Shown here: positions 16,618 through 26,219 of the stretch, piece by piece
How the letters are laid out: each line of letters starts with the position of its first letter
Numbering within the stretch: the first letter of the stretch is position 1
NCBI GenBank assembly: GCA_000238815.2
Contig: AFXB01000009.1
Coordinates: 1 to 64,000, forward strand
Reading direction: 5' to 3'
DNA length: 64,000 nt
Origin: SAR116 cluster alpha proteobacterium HIMB100
Lineage (GTDB): Bacteria; Pseudomonadota; Alphaproteobacteria; Puniceispirillales; Puniceispirillaceae
Program-made: the position numbers and the translations under genes
Notes under the pieces: model-generated
Told to the model about the DNA's origin: nothing
Databases searched by the model: none
Seen by the model: only the letters and a program-made list of their open reading frames with translations

Positions 16618-17712
16618 TTAGTTCGGGATTTTGCCTTCTACGCCTTCGACATAGTAATTCATTGACCACAGGCCACCATCATCAAGCACTTCACCTGCTT
16701 TCAGAATCATGTTCCCGCCATTATCCTTCATCGGACCTTCAAAGATATTCAGGCTGCCGTTACCAATACCGTCACGAGCAGCGGCGGCAGCTTTCGCTAC
16801 GTCTGCTGGCATATTTTTGAATTCAGTCAGAACCAGGAAGTCATCACTAATGCCTTTCCAGGTGTTGCCTGCCCAATGATCCGGCCCGTCACCTGTTGAC
16901 CAGCTGCCATCCATCACCTTCTGGACCTGTTCAATATAATAAGGCCCCCAGTTATTCACTGAAGCAAACAGCTGTGCGTTCGGGGCAAATTCATGCATGT
17001 CTGATGACTGGCCAAAGCCTTTCACACCTGCTTTTTCAGCTGTCTGCAGCATCGCCGGGCTGTCTGTATGCTGAGCCAGCACATCAGCACCTTCAGCAAT
17101 CAGCACCTTTGCCGCATCTGATTCCTTGACCGGATCATACCAGCTGTTCACCCAGACGACCTTGATAGATGCATCTTTGTTCACTGAACGCAGACCACGG
17201 GCAAATGAATTGATGCCCTGAATCACTTCCGGAATCGGGAAGGCACCCAGATAACCGATTTTGTTTGATTTGGTGGTCAAACCAGCAACCACACCCTGAA
17301 CATAACGGCCTTCATAAAACCGGATATTGCCGGTGGCCACATTTGCCGCCCGCTTATAGCCGGTAATGTGATCAAAACGCACGTCCGGATATTCTTTTGC
17401 AACACGGATGGTTGGATCCATATAGCCAAATGACGTGGTAAAAATAACCTTATTTCCCTGTGCCGCCAATTCGCGAATCACACGGGCTGCATCCGGGCCT
17501 TCAGGCACATTTTCCACATAAGTGGTTTCAACCTTATCACCGAAATGGGCCTGCAATTGCTGGCGGCCAACTTCATGGGCGTAAGTCCAGCCATGATCAC
17601 CCGGATTGGTCAGATAAACAAAGCCAACCTTCAGCGCGTCAGCCTGTGCAGAGCCAAGCCCCAAGCTCATCAGGGCTGTGGCCAAGGCCAGTTTTGAGAG
17701 TAGTTTTTTCAT
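16618..17712 (-). CDS. BMP family ABC transporter substrate-binding protein
   Basis: The 364-aa periplasmic protein begins with a Sec signal (MKKLLSKLALATALMSLGLG, cleaved near SAQA) and the BMP/PnrA hallmark VGFVYLTNPGDHGWTYAHE, then SFGYMDP and RFDHITGYK. BMP proteins bind nucleosides or related purines. No lipobox is seen, so it is probably soluble. The start at 17712 has GGAAGGAG upstream. Unusually, it is the last gene of its operon, 31 bp after the permease stop. Confidence 0.93.
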   Translation of the reverse strand: MKKLLSKLALATALMSLGLGSAQADALKVGFVYLTNPGDHGWTYAHEVGRQQLQAHFGDKVETTYVENVPEGPDAARVIRELAAQGNKVIFTTSFGYMDPTIRVAKEYPDVRFDHITGYKRAANVATGNIRFYEGRYVQGVVAGLTTKSNKIGYLGAFPIPEVIQGINSFARGLRSVNKDASIKVVWVNSWYDPVKESDAAKVLIAEGADVLAQHTDSPAMLQTAEKAGVKGFGQSSDMHEFAPNAQLFASVNNWGPYYIEQVQKVMDGSWSTGDGPDHWAGNTWKGISDDFLVLTEFKNMPADVAKAAAAARDGIGNGSLNIFEGPMKDNGGNMILKAGEVLDDGGLWSMNYYVEGVEGKIPN

Positions 17713-17743
17713 GATCTTTTTCTCCTTCCTCATGAATGCAAAT

Positions 17744-18652
17744 TTACCGTGTTGGATGGAACACCCGGCCAAGATGTGCCGGCGCCCCGAGATAGTTGCG
17801 GCCACGGCTGGAAATAAACACCAGCACGAAAATCGTCGCCAGATAAGGCAACATAGACAAAAACTGTGGCGGTATGGTCCAGCCCTTGGCCTGGCCTGCC
17901 AGCTGCATGATCGTCACACCGCCAAATAAAATTGCCCCGGCCACCAGCCGCCACGGCCGCCAGGACGCAAACACAACCAAGGCCAGCGCAATCCAGCCGC
18001 GCCCGGCCGTCATCCCTTCGGCCCAATGCGGGGTCAGCACAAGCGGCAGATATGCACCGCCCAAACCCGCCATAAAACCGCCAAACAGAACCGCCCCAGT
18101 GCGGATCAGAAGAACAGGATAGCCCAAAGCGTGAGCGCTGTCATGATTAACCCCAACCGACCGCAAAATCAGGCCTGAGCGGGTTGCCGATAAAAACCAG
18201 GCCGTCAGCGCAACAAGAGCGATACAGCCATAAGCCATAATATCCAGCTGGAAGGCCACACCCAGAAGCGGAATTTGAGCCAGACCAGGAATGACCAAAG
18301 ACGGCAAACCGTCAATGGCCTGCCCCACCAGAGGTGCGCCCACAAGCCCTGACAGGCCAGTCCCAAAAATGGTCAGCGCCAGACCGGTCGCTACCTGATT
18401 CGTGGCCAGCCCCAATGCAAATAACGCAAAAACAGCAGCTGTCGCCATGCCGGCCAAACCGCCACCCAGAATACCTGCATATGGGCTGCCGGTCACAGAT
18501 GCCGCACCAAAAGCAGCGACCGCCCCCATCAGCATCATGCCTTCAACACCCAGATTCAACACACCGCTTTTTTCGGCAACCAGCTCGCCAGTTGCCGCCA
18601 GAATCAGTGGCACAGATGTAAGCAGTACCGTCAGCAGAAGTTCATCAATCAT
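17744..18652 (-). CDS. BMP-type ABC transporter permease (second)
   Basis: The 302-aa membrane protein with 8-10 hydrophobic segments has the BMP-permease motif EKSGVLNLGVEGMMLMGA near the N-terminus. This is the partner of the larger permease in nucleoside/simple sugar uptake systems such as NupPQ. It overlaps the preceding permease by 4 bp (ATGA). Start at 18652 (MIDELLLTVLL); a GTG at 18664 is possible. Confidence 0.92.
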   Translation of the reverse strand: MIDELLLTVLLTSVPLILAATGELVAEKSGVLNLGVEGMMLMGAVAAFGAASVTGSPYAGILGGGLAGMATAAVFALFALGLATNQVATGLALTIFGTGLSGLVGAPLVGQAIDGLPSLVIPGLAQIPLLGVAFQLDIMAYGCIALVALTAWFLSATRSGLILRSVGVNHDSAHALGYPVLLIRTGAVLFGGFMAGLGGAYLPLVLTPHWAEGMTAGRGWIALALVVFASWRPWRLVAGAILFGGVTIMQLAGQAKGWTIPPQFLSMLPYLATIFVLVFISSRGRNYLGAPAHLGRVFHPTR

Positions 18653-19758
18653 GATCCTGCCCACCTTTGTTGTGTGTTCTGGCCAGCCCGGCCAACCCAG
18701 ACCAGCTGGTAGCGTGTCAGCGTTTCACCCGCCAACAACAGAAATAAAAGTATACCTTTGAAAATACCGGTTACAACCTTGGGAATGGCCATTGAAATCT
18801 GGGCCGTATCCCCGCCCAGCTCTGCCAGCGCGACCACCAGCCCCGCCACAATCACCGCCAACGGATTCAGCCGCGCCAGAAACGCCACAATAATTGCCGT
18901 AAAGCCATATCCGAATGAGATATTCGGCTGCAGCTGGCCAATATTGGCAGAGACTTCGATCATGCCTGCCAGCCCGGCGAGCGCCCCTGACGCCAGCAAA
19001 ACCGCCACAGTCACCCGGTTCGGGCTGAATCCGGCAAAGGTCCCTGCACGCGGCGCATCGCCCATCAGCTTGACCTGGAAGCCGCCCAGCATGCGCGAGA
19101 GGACAATATAACCCGCCACCGCAATCAAAAGCGCGGCCGGCACGCCCCAATGCAACTGGCCAAGACGGCCAATAACAGGCAGATGCATCGAACTTATCAG
19201 GCCAGCATCAGGATAATAAGGGGTCAGGGGAAAGCCAAAAGACATGGGATCGCGCCAGGGCCCGCGCACAATCCAGTCAATCAGCAATGCGGCAACGTAA
19301 GTCAGCATTAAGGAAACCAAAATTTCATTGGTTCTAAACCTGACTTTGCAAACCGCCGGTATCGCCGCCCAGGCCGCCCCGCATGCCATCGCCGCAACGG
19401 CCATACCGGGAAGCAAAAACACAGATGTGGTGTCCGGAAAGGATAGTGCCAGCCCCCCTGCCCCAAGCGCACCTGCAATCAGCTGGCCTTCAGCACCGAT
19501 ATTCCAGATATTTGCCCGATAGCAGAACACCAAGCCTGTACCAATGATGATCAATGGACAGGCTTTCACCAGCAGGTTGCCAAACTGGTCAGGACGGGAC
19601 AGCGGCGCCACAAAAAATTCATAGAGAGCAGGCAGAGGCGCATAGCCAAGGGCGGCAAAAATTAACCCGCCTGCCAGCAATGTGACCAATACCGAAACCA
19701 GCGGCACGGCAAGTGTCACATAAACTGGAACAGCGGGTCGTGGCTGCAGAATAAACAT
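18649..19758 (-). CDS. BMP-type ABC transporter permease (first)
   Basis: The 369-aa polytopic protein has the motif NIWNIGAEGQLIAGALGA, where permeases of this class contact the ATPase. It begins MFILQPRPAVPVYV at 19758, one base after the ATPase stop region, so translation is coupled. It should form the channel with the second permease. Confidence 0.92.
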   Translation of the reverse strand: MFILQPRPAVPVYVTLAVPLVSVLVTLLAGGLIFAALGYAPLPALYEFFVAPLSRPDQFGNLLVKACPLIIIGTGLVFCYRANIWNIGAEGQLIAGALGAGGLALSFPDTTSVFLLPGMAVAAMACGAAWAAIPAVCKVRFRTNEILVSLMLTYVAALLIDWIVRGPWRDPMSFGFPLTPYYPDAGLISSMHLPVIGRLGQLHWGVPAALLIAVAGYIVLSRMLGGFQVKLMGDAPRAGTFAGFSPNRVTVAVLLASGALAGLAGMIEVSANIGQLQPNISFGYGFTAIIVAFLARLNPLAVIVAGLVVALAELGGDTAQISMAIPKVVTGIFKGILLFLLLAGETLTRYQLVWVGRAGQNTQQRWAGS

Positions 19759-19759
19759 A

Positions 19760-21319
19760 TCAGGCCACCCCCACAGATTGCGCTGCTGCGGTTGATTTCT
19801 GAACACCGCCCATCAATAAACCGACCGCCTGAGCAGACATATCTGTCGCATGTTGCGGAGCAGACAGACGCCCTTCAGACAGTACCGCAATACGGTTTGA
19901 GATGGCAAAAATCTCTTCCAAATCCTGAGAGATTACGATCACAGCTGAGCCAGAGGCAGCCAGTTCAATCATCGCCTGACGGATAAAGGTTGCGGCACCA
20001 ACATCAACGCCCCATGTGGGCTGTGCTACAATCAGCACACGCGGCTGTTTGATAATCTCTCTCCCGACCACGAATTTCTGCAGATTACCGCCGGACAAGG
20101 CAGAGGCCTGCGGATCAGCCAGCGGTTTGCGCACATCAAAAGTGGTGCTGATTTGCTGCGCCCGAGCCTGCAGCTTGCTTTGCTGAATAAAGCCGTTTGC
20201 AACCATACCCTCATCCTGATGGCTGGTCAGCAGCGCGTTCTGAGACAGGCTCATCGCTGGGACCGCGGCATGGCCGTTCCGCTCTTCAGGAATAAAGCAG
20301 ATTTCATGCTGGCGGCGCTGATGCGGGCCAAGCTGGCTGATATCTGTCCTTCCTGCCCAGATCAGGCTTGAATGCTGTGATCGCCATTCGCCAGATAAAG
20401 CGGCCATCAGTTCATCCTGGCCATTACCCGCAACACCTGCAATGCCCAGCACTTCTCCTGCATGAACGCTGAGCGTGATGTGATCAAGGGCAACCTCAAA
20501 CGGCCCAAAAGCAGGGCGGGAGAGCGCATTTACGCTGAACAGAACTTCGCCAGCTGAAAAGCCTGCACCAGTCTTAACCGCATCAACAGATGTGCCCACC
20601 ATTAATTCAGCCATCTGATGAGTTGTCTTATCCGCTGTATCAACTTCAGCGACTTTTTGCCCGCCACGCAGGATTGTTGCGCGGCTGGTCAGCTGTTTAA
20701 TCTCATCCAATTTATGCGAAATAAACAAAACCGCACAGCCAGATTCGGCCAAATGGCGCAAGACTTCAAACAGCTGGTCTGTTTCCTGCGGGGTGAGCAC
20801 TGAAGTCGGCTCATCCATAATCAGCAATGACGGGTCTTGCAGCAGGCAGCGCATAATCTCTACCCGTTGTTGCTGGCCAACTGACAAATCTGCAACCAGG
20901 CTGTCAGGATCAAGTGGAATACCGTAATCTGTGGAACGGGTGCGGATCAAGTCATTTAACTGGTCGCGCGCCAATCTCTGCGGCAGCGCCAGTTCTATAT
21001 TCTCTGCCACCGTCAGGCTTTCAAACAAAGAGAAATGCTGGAACACCATGCCAATGCCCATGGCCCTGGCCTGTTGCGGATTGGTTATCTGAACAGGCTG
21101 TCCCTGCCATTCAAATTGACCTGAGTCAGGCTGCAGAAGACCGTAAATCATCTTCACAAAAGTTGATTTTCCGGCCCCGTTTTCCCCCAGCAGCGCATGC
21201 AATTCACCGGCCCTGATGGTGAAATCGATATCATCATTGGCCACAAATTGACCGAATGATTTGCGGATGTGGCGGCCAGACAGCAGACTGCCGGTCTGTG
21301 AAGAAACAGAGCTGGTCAT
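19760..21319 (-). CDS. BMP-type ABC transporter ATP-binding protein (two ABC domains)
   Basis: The 519-aa protein carries two ABC cassettes. The first is complete: Walker A GENGAGKST (45-53), signature LSVGQQQRVEI, Walker B LLIMDEPTS. The second has a degenerate Walker A (GVAGNGQDEL) but keeps LSGGNLQKFVVGREI, as usual for sugar/nucleoside importers of this class. It is the first gene of the four-gene operon; GGAGG lies 14 nt before the ATG. Confidence 0.93.
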   Translation of the reverse strand: MTSSVSSQTGSLLSGRHIRKSFGQFVANDDIDFTIRAGELHALLGENGAGKSTFVKMIYGLLQPDSGQFEWQGQPVQITNPQQARAMGIGMVFQHFSLFESLTVAENIELALPQRLARDQLNDLIRTRSTDYGIPLDPDSLVADLSVGQQQRVEIMRCLLQDPSLLIMDEPTSVLTPQETDQLFEVLRHLAESGCAVLFISHKLDEIKQLTSRATILRGGQKVAEVDTADKTTHQMAELMVGTSVDAVKTGAGFSAGEVLFSVNALSRPAFGPFEVALDHITLSVHAGEVLGIAGVAGNGQDELMAALSGEWRSQHSSLIWAGRTDISQLGPHQRRQHEICFIPEERNGHAAVPAMSLSQNALLTSHQDEGMVANGFIQQSKLQARAQQISTTFDVRKPLADPQASALSGGNLQKFVVGREIIKQPRVLIVAQPTWGVDVGAATFIRQAMIELAASGSAVIVISQDLEEIFAISNRIAVLSEGRLSAPQHATDMSAQAVGLLMGGVQKSTAAAQSVGVA

Positions 21320-21463
21320 TTTTGCAGGGTCAGCCTCCGGAACATGTATACTGTTCTTATTATATTGGGGTGAGCATAAAAGGGTTTGAAAGGAGAGTCT
21401 ATGCAGCCCCTGGTCAGTTCTGTGATTAGCGGGGCAATAGGCTTAAAAAACAGGCAGCATGGC

Positions 21464-22879
21464 TCAGATTGTGACCACCCGAAGCGCGTTTGTGGTCCCG
21501 GCCAGACCAAAAGGCATACCAGACACCAAAACGATTGATTCGCCTGTGCGCGCCAGCCCTCTTTGTTTGACCTGAGCCACTGCTTCGTCAACCGCCTGTT
21601 CGTAAGAGGTTTCATCCTGATGTGCGGTCTGTGTGCCCCAGAGCAGGCTGAGGCGGCGTTCCACAGCTGGTTCAGGGGAGAGCACCAGCAATGGCTGGGA
21701 CGGGCGTTCACGCGCCAGCCGCACCGCTGTATTGCCAGAGGCTGTAAACGCGACAATGGCCGCCGCCTCAATGGTCTGGGCCAGCCGCACAGCAGCTTCA
21801 GCCACCGCGTGATAGACAGACGGTTCCACCGCCAGCCGGGCCGGGCCATCATGCGGGTTTTCACGAATATGGGCTTCAGCAGCGCACGCAATTTCCGCCA
21901 TCATCGAAACCGCCTGTTCCGGATAATCACCAACTGCTGATTCAGCAGACAGCATTACCGCATCGGCCCCTTCAAATACGGCCCCTGCCACATCTGACGC
22001 TTCGGCGCGTGTTGGTGCAGGTGAGATAATCATGCTCTCCAGCATTTGCGTTGCCACAATCACGGGCTTTCCTACCTGACGACATTTGGCCACCAGCTGT
22101 TTTTGGATAGCAGGCACATGGGCAGCAGGCAATTCCACCCCTAAATCGCCTCTGGCGACCATCACCGCATCGGTTGCCTGAATAATCTGGTCAATTTCAG
22201 TAAGAGCAGAGGGTTTTTCAATTTTGGCAATAATTTGTGCACGACCACCAATCAGGCTTTTCGCCTCGAGAATATCACTGGCCCGCTGGACAAAAGACAG
22301 CGCGATATAATCAACATTCTGATCCAGCGCAAAAGCAAGATCTGTTCTGTCCTTTTCAGTAAGCGGTGTGACGTCCAGCGTGACATCCGGCAGATTGACG
22401 CCTTTCTGGCTGGATAATTTGCCCGCATGATGCAGCCTGGCCACCGCATGATGCGCGCCCAGCGCGGTTACAGTAAATTTCAGCTTGCCATCATCCATTA
22501 AAAGCGTGGATTTCGGCTGCAGGCTGGAAAAGATATCTGCATGTGGCAAGGGAATAGCCGGAAGGGGTTCAGACAGGTCAGGAACCGGATGCTCAGGCAG
22601 ATAAAAACACACGTCCTGCCCCGCTGTTAAAGATAGGGGTGTTTCCAGTTTGCCAATACGATATTTAGGCCCCTGCAGGTCAGCCAAAATGCCAATAGGC
22701 CAGCCAAGCCGCTGTTCCACAGACCTGATCGCCTGAACCCGAAGCGCCTGTTCATCATGTGCACCATGGCTGAAATTCAGCCGGAACAGATTTGCCCCTG
22801 CCCGTGCCAAAGTTTCAATCACCTGTTCTGATGACGAAGCTGGTCCCAATGTAGCGATGATTTTTGTTGAACGCTGCAT
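21464..22879 (-). CDS. pyk: Pyruvate kinase
   Basis: The 471-aa glycolytic enzyme converts phosphoenolpyruvate and ADP to pyruvate and ATP. Visible signatures are TKIIATLGPAS at the N-terminus, LFRLNFSHG, the active-site AQIIAKIEKPSA with its lysine, VMVARGDLGVELP, and the phosphopeptide loop VIVATQMLESM. The length is normal. The 144-bp gap downstream contains the start region of the ABC operon, which is on the same strand but probably separate. Confidence 0.96.
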   Translation of the reverse strand: MQRSTKIIATLGPASSSEQVIETLARAGANLFRLNFSHGAHDEQALRVQAIRSVEQRLGWPIGILADLQGPKYRIGKLETPLSLTAGQDVCFYLPEHPVPDLSEPLPAIPLPHADIFSSLQPKSTLLMDDGKLKFTVTALGAHHAVARLHHAGKLSSQKGVNLPDVTLDVTPLTEKDRTDLAFALDQNVDYIALSFVQRASDILEAKSLIGGRAQIIAKIEKPSALTEIDQIIQATDAVMVARGDLGVELPAAHVPAIQKQLVAKCRQVGKPVIVATQMLESMIISPAPTRAEASDVAGAVFEGADAVMLSAESAVGDYPEQAVSMMAEIACAAEAHIRENPHDGPARLAVEPSVYHAVAEAAVRLAQTIEAAAIVAFTASGNTAVRLARERPSQPLLVLSPEPAVERRLSLLWGTQTAHQDETSYEQAVDEAVAQVKQRGLARTGESIVLVSGMPFGLAGTTNALRVVTI

Positions 22880-22945
22880 AGCTGTGAAATCCCCCGAACC
22901 GTTCCCGTCGTGAGCATAGCAGAACTGGCTGAAAAGTGAACAGTT

Positions 22946-24211
22946 TCAGGTTGTTTCTTTCAGCCGAAATGCTGCCAGCAACCCTGCAAGAGCGGTCACC
23001 AAAATCGCCAGAAAGGCAAGCCTGTAAGAGGCTGCGCTGTAACTGGCTGGTCCTGCTTCAGCCAAAACATCAAGCAGCAGACCAACAACAGGTTGCAGCA
23101 CCGCCCCGGAGGCAACAGTCAATGAATTCACAATTCCGATTGACGCGCCGGTCAGATGATCAGGCATCACATCACGAACCAGCGCGAAACAGCTGGTCAT
23201 GGTTCCGCCCGAAACGCCAATCAACACCATGATCAACACAACAACAGCCAAAGGCAGTGTGGGCATAAAAATCAATACGGATAACAGCACCGACACCATC
23301 ACACAGCCGGCAACCAATATTGGCTTGCGCCGCCCTAAGCGATCAGACAACCACCCTGCTGATGGCGCCCCAAAGGCCCAGCCCAACAACAATAATGACA
23401 TCAAAAATGCCGCATCAGGACGCGATAAATCATAGGCCACAATCAGATAGGGTGTGCCCCATAAACCGCCAAGGGTCAGCATCGGCCCGGATAAGGTTAA
23501 GGCAACAAAAGCAATTTTCCAGACCTCACGGCTGGCTGAGGCCTGGTGAAGAGAGGCAAAAAAAGTGGCCCTGTCGAAACCAGTTGAAGCTATCTGAGGT
23601 TGGTCAGGCGGGGCGTTGCGCACCAGAGCAAACACCAGCACAGCCAGAAAGAACCCCACCCCGCCCAGCAACATCAGACTGCTGCGCCATCCGAATTCAT
23701 CCACAAAATAGGCCAAGGGAGCTTGTGCCACCATACCGCTGGTCATGCCTGTAAACATCGCCAGACCCGCCAGAAACGCAAACCGCCGTTCCGGAAACCA
23801 GCGTTTCGCCAGCGCGAGCGACCCTAAAAACCCCACCGAAGAGCCAATGCCGATAAGGATACGGCCGAGATAGGCCAATTCAATCTGCTGCGCCAGACCA
23901 AACAACACCGAGCCCGCTGCAGCCAGGCTGAGCGCACAAGATAGTAACAGGCGCGTACCCACAGTTTCGAGCAGCGTACCCAGCGGTATCTGAAGCAGCA
24001 CATAGGGGTAGAAATATAATGCTGACAATGTGCCCAGCATCGCCCCGCCAATGGTAAATTCAACCATCAGATCAGAGACCATTACAGAAGGCGCAACGCG
24101 ATGAAAAAAAGCATAGCCAAAGCTGATCGCAGCCAAAGCCCATACCAGCCAGGCATAAGCCCCGCCAGTACCGGCAACAGATGATGCTTTTGGCTTCCCC
24201 TTATCAGACAT
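22946..24211 (-). CDS. MFS transporter
   Basis: The 421-aa inner-membrane protein has about 12 hydrophobic segments and the MFS loop motif AGWLSDRLGRRKP between helices 8 and 9. The N-terminal half (WLVWALAAISFGYAFFHRVAPSVM) resembles organic-acid/sugar-acid cotransporters. It is 66 bp upstream of pyk on the same strand. The substrate is unknown. Confidence 0.9.
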   Translation of the reverse strand: MSDKGKPKASSVAGTGGAYAWLVWALAAISFGYAFFHRVAPSVMVSDLMVEFTIGGAMLGTLSALYFYPYVLLQIPLGTLLETVGTRLLLSCALSLAAAGSVLFGLAQQIELAYLGRILIGIGSSVGFLGSLALAKRWFPERRFAFLAGLAMFTGMTSGMVAQAPLAYFVDEFGWRSSLMLLGGVGFFLAVLVFALVRNAPPDQPQIASTGFDRATFFASLHQASASREVWKIAFVALTLSGPMLTLGGLWGTPYLIVAYDLSRPDAAFLMSLLLLGWAFGAPSAGWLSDRLGRRKPILVAGCVMVSVLLSVLIFMPTLPLAVVVLIMVLIGVSGGTMTSCFALVRDVMPDHLTGASIGIVNSLTVASGAVLQPVVGLLLDVLAEAGPASYSAASYRLAFLAILVTALAGLLAAFRLKETT

Positions 24212-24348
24212 TGCCGGTCCTTTTTTAGTCTGCTGCGCGTCCTGCCAACACCACTTCAGGCAGAATTTATTTGTCCGTCAGCATGTGTATCTATATACAG
24301 GCCAGATTGCCATGATTAATTGCGGTTTACGCAAAGGAAGTGCCTGTC

Positions 24349-25410
24349 ATGACCTCTGTTTCATCCTGCCGTCCCGCGGTTTATGTTATTTTATTTGCTG
24401 TTTTTCTTTTCACAGGTTGCAGTTCAATGAGCACTGACCAGCGCAGTCGCATCGAAGCTTCGGCCCATTTCAACAAGGCTGAAGACAGATTTGAAAATAC
24501 AGATGGCACCGCAAATGAGAAATCATTTGGTGCGCTGGCTGGCCTGGCCAGTGACTATTTCAACCGCCCGGATGATCCAAATGAAGAAACCGGCTTTCCC
24601 TTGCTGGCCCCAAGCCGCCAGACAGACAGTGCGCGGCAAGCGATCTGGGTCGGCCATTCCACCGTGCTGGTCACAATTGACGGGATAAATGTGCTGACAG
24701 ACCCTGTATTTTCTGACCGCGCCTCCCCGGTCAGCTTTGCCGGGCCTAAACGCGTTGTTCCGCCTGCAGTCACGATAGATGATTTACCCCAAATTGATGC
24801 TGTTGTGATCTCGCACAGCCATTATGACCATCTTGATTTGCCCAGCCTGACAGCACTTCATGCACGTCAGGACCAGGTGACCTTTCTGGTCCCGCTTGGC
24901 CTGAAAGAACTGCTGCAGGGGGCTGGGATCAGCAATGTGATTGAGCTGGACTGGTGGGAAGAGGTAATGGTCGGTGAGGTAAAATTCACCGCCACACCGG
25001 TCCGCCACTGGTCATCACGCACGCCATTTGACCGGAACCAGACTCTGTGGTCAGGCTGGATGGTGAATTTCCCTGACTACGCTTTTTATTTTGCCGGCGA
25101 TACAGGATATACAGATGATTTCATCGAAACCCGCGAACGGCTGGGCGCGCCCGACCTGGCGGCAATTCCTATCGGGGCTTATGACCCGCGCGAATTTATG
25201 AAAGCGTCCCATATGAACCCAGAAGAAGCTGTTCAGGCCTTTGAAGATTTACAAGCAAGTCAGGCGATTGCCGTCCATTGGGGCACATTCAAGCTCACCT
25301 TGGAGCCGCTGGCAGAGCCGCCGCAGCGTCTGCGAGATGAGCTGGCCCGAAAACAGCTGAAGGCTGACCGGTTTATTGCGCTGACCCATGGTCAGAAATT
25401 ACCGCTTTAA
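24349..25410 (+). CDS. Lipoprotein MBL-fold metallo-hydrolase (NAPE-PLD/RomA-like)
   Basis: From ATG 24349 (AAGGAAG at good spacing) the protein begins with a lipoprotein signal ending FLFTGC (Cys24). The metallo-beta-lactamase motif SHSHYDHLD is clear, with WVGHSTVLV before it and FAGDTGYTDDF plus AVHWGTFKL after it, as in NAPE-phospholipase-D-like hydrolases. These usually cleave phosphodiester or related bonds with a dizinc site. Membrane anchoring suggests a periplasmic or outer-membrane role in lipid turnover, which is inference. Confidence 0.85.
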   Translation: MTSVSSCRPAVYVILFAVFLFTGCSSMSTDQRSRIEASAHFNKAEDRFENTDGTANEKSFGALAGLASDYFNRPDDPNEETGFPLLAPSRQTDSARQAIWVGHSTVLVTIDGINVLTDPVFSDRASPVSFAGPKRVVPPAVTIDDLPQIDAVVISHSHYDHLDLPSLTALHARQDQVTFLVPLGLKELLQGAGISNVIELDWWEEVMVGEVKFTATPVRHWSSRTPFDRNQTLWSGWMVNFPDYAFYFAGDTGYTDDFIETRERLGAPDLAAIPIGAYDPREFMKASHMNPEEAVQAFEDLQASQAIAVHWGTFKLTLEPLAEPPQRLRDELARKQLKADRFIALTHGQKLPL

Positions 25411-25436
25411 CGCATAAACCTGGCGCCGGACAGGCC

Positions 25437-26219
25437 CTAGCGGCCTTTCCAGACGGGATCTCTTTTTTCAGCAAATGCCTTTGCCCCTTCAAGCTGGTCT
25501 TCTGAGGTATAGAGTTTTTCAACTGTTGCAAACTGGCTCTTGGTGATTTTATTCAACGCGTCCTGGAAGGCCATATTTTCAGCATTGCGCACCACTTCTT
25601 TTATGGCGGCATAGACCAGAGGCGGTCCTGAGGCCAACAATTCAGCCATTTCGCGTGCTTTATCCATAAGCTGATCAGCAGGACAGATCTGGTTAATCAG
25701 GCCCCAGCGTGCTGCTTCTTCAGCATCAATCCAGCGTCCGGTAAGCAGCATTTCCATCGCAATATGATAGGGGATACGTTTTGGTAATTTGATCGAAGCC
25801 GCGTCAGCAACCGTGCCAGACCGGATTTCAGGAAGCGCAAAGGTCGCCTGCTCAGACGCCAGGATGATATCGCATGCCAAGGCCATTTCCAGCCCGCCGC
25901 CGCAACAAATCCCATTGACTGCGCAAATCACCGGTTTGTTCATCTGCGGCAATTCCTGGAGCCCGCCAAAACCGCCAACTCCATAATCACCATCAACTGC
26001 ATCACCCTCTGCGGCGGCTTTCAAATCCCAGCCTGCCGAGAAAAATTTATCCCCAGCGGCGCCTAAGATCGCCACGCGCAGTTCTGGATCATCTCTGAAC
26101 TCACGAAAGATTTCACCCATCATCCGGCTGGTTGCCAAATCAATCGCATTGGCTTTCGGCCGATCAATAATGACCTCAAACACATGACCCTGTTTATGGG
26201 TTTTTACAGGTTCAGACAT
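25437..26219 (-). CDS. CaiD-like enoyl-CoA hydratase (carnitinyl-CoA dehydratase family)
   Basis: The 260-aa crotonase-fold protein matches the carnitinyl-CoA dehydratase subgroup closely: IDRPKANAIDLATS, then FSAGWDLKAAAEG, the oxyanion segment NGICCGGGLEMALA, LPEIRSG, and the C-terminal AFAEKRDPVWKGR. The acidic residues at GGGLEMA and LPEIRSG sit where the family keeps its catalytic glutamates. It overlaps the CoA ligase by 8 bp and is the last gene of a three-gene operon. Substrate could be crotonobetainyl-CoA or another enoyl-CoA. Confidence 0.85.
   Translation of the reverse strand: MSEPVKTHKQGHVFEVIIDRPKANAIDLATSRMMGEIFREFRDDPELRVAILGAAGDKFFSAGWDLKAAAEGDAVDGDYGVGGFGGLQELPQMNKPVICAVNGICCGGGLEMALACDIILASEQATFALPEIRSGTVADAASIKLPKRIPYHIAMEMLLTGRWIDAEEAARWGLINQICPADQLMDKAREMAELLASGPPLVYAAIKEVVRNAENMAFQDALNKITKSQFATVEKLYTSEDQLEGAKAFAEKRDPVWKGR

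Noticed and set aside
18758-19111. Plus-strand ORF of 117 codons inside the permease gene
   Set aside because: It is antisense to a clear ABC permease; long antisense frames are common in this codon usage.
21401-21538. 45-aa plus-strand ORF with AAAGGAGAG before its ATG
   Set aside because: It runs antisense into the end of pyk and its residues show no protein-like pattern; the ribosome-like site may be chance.
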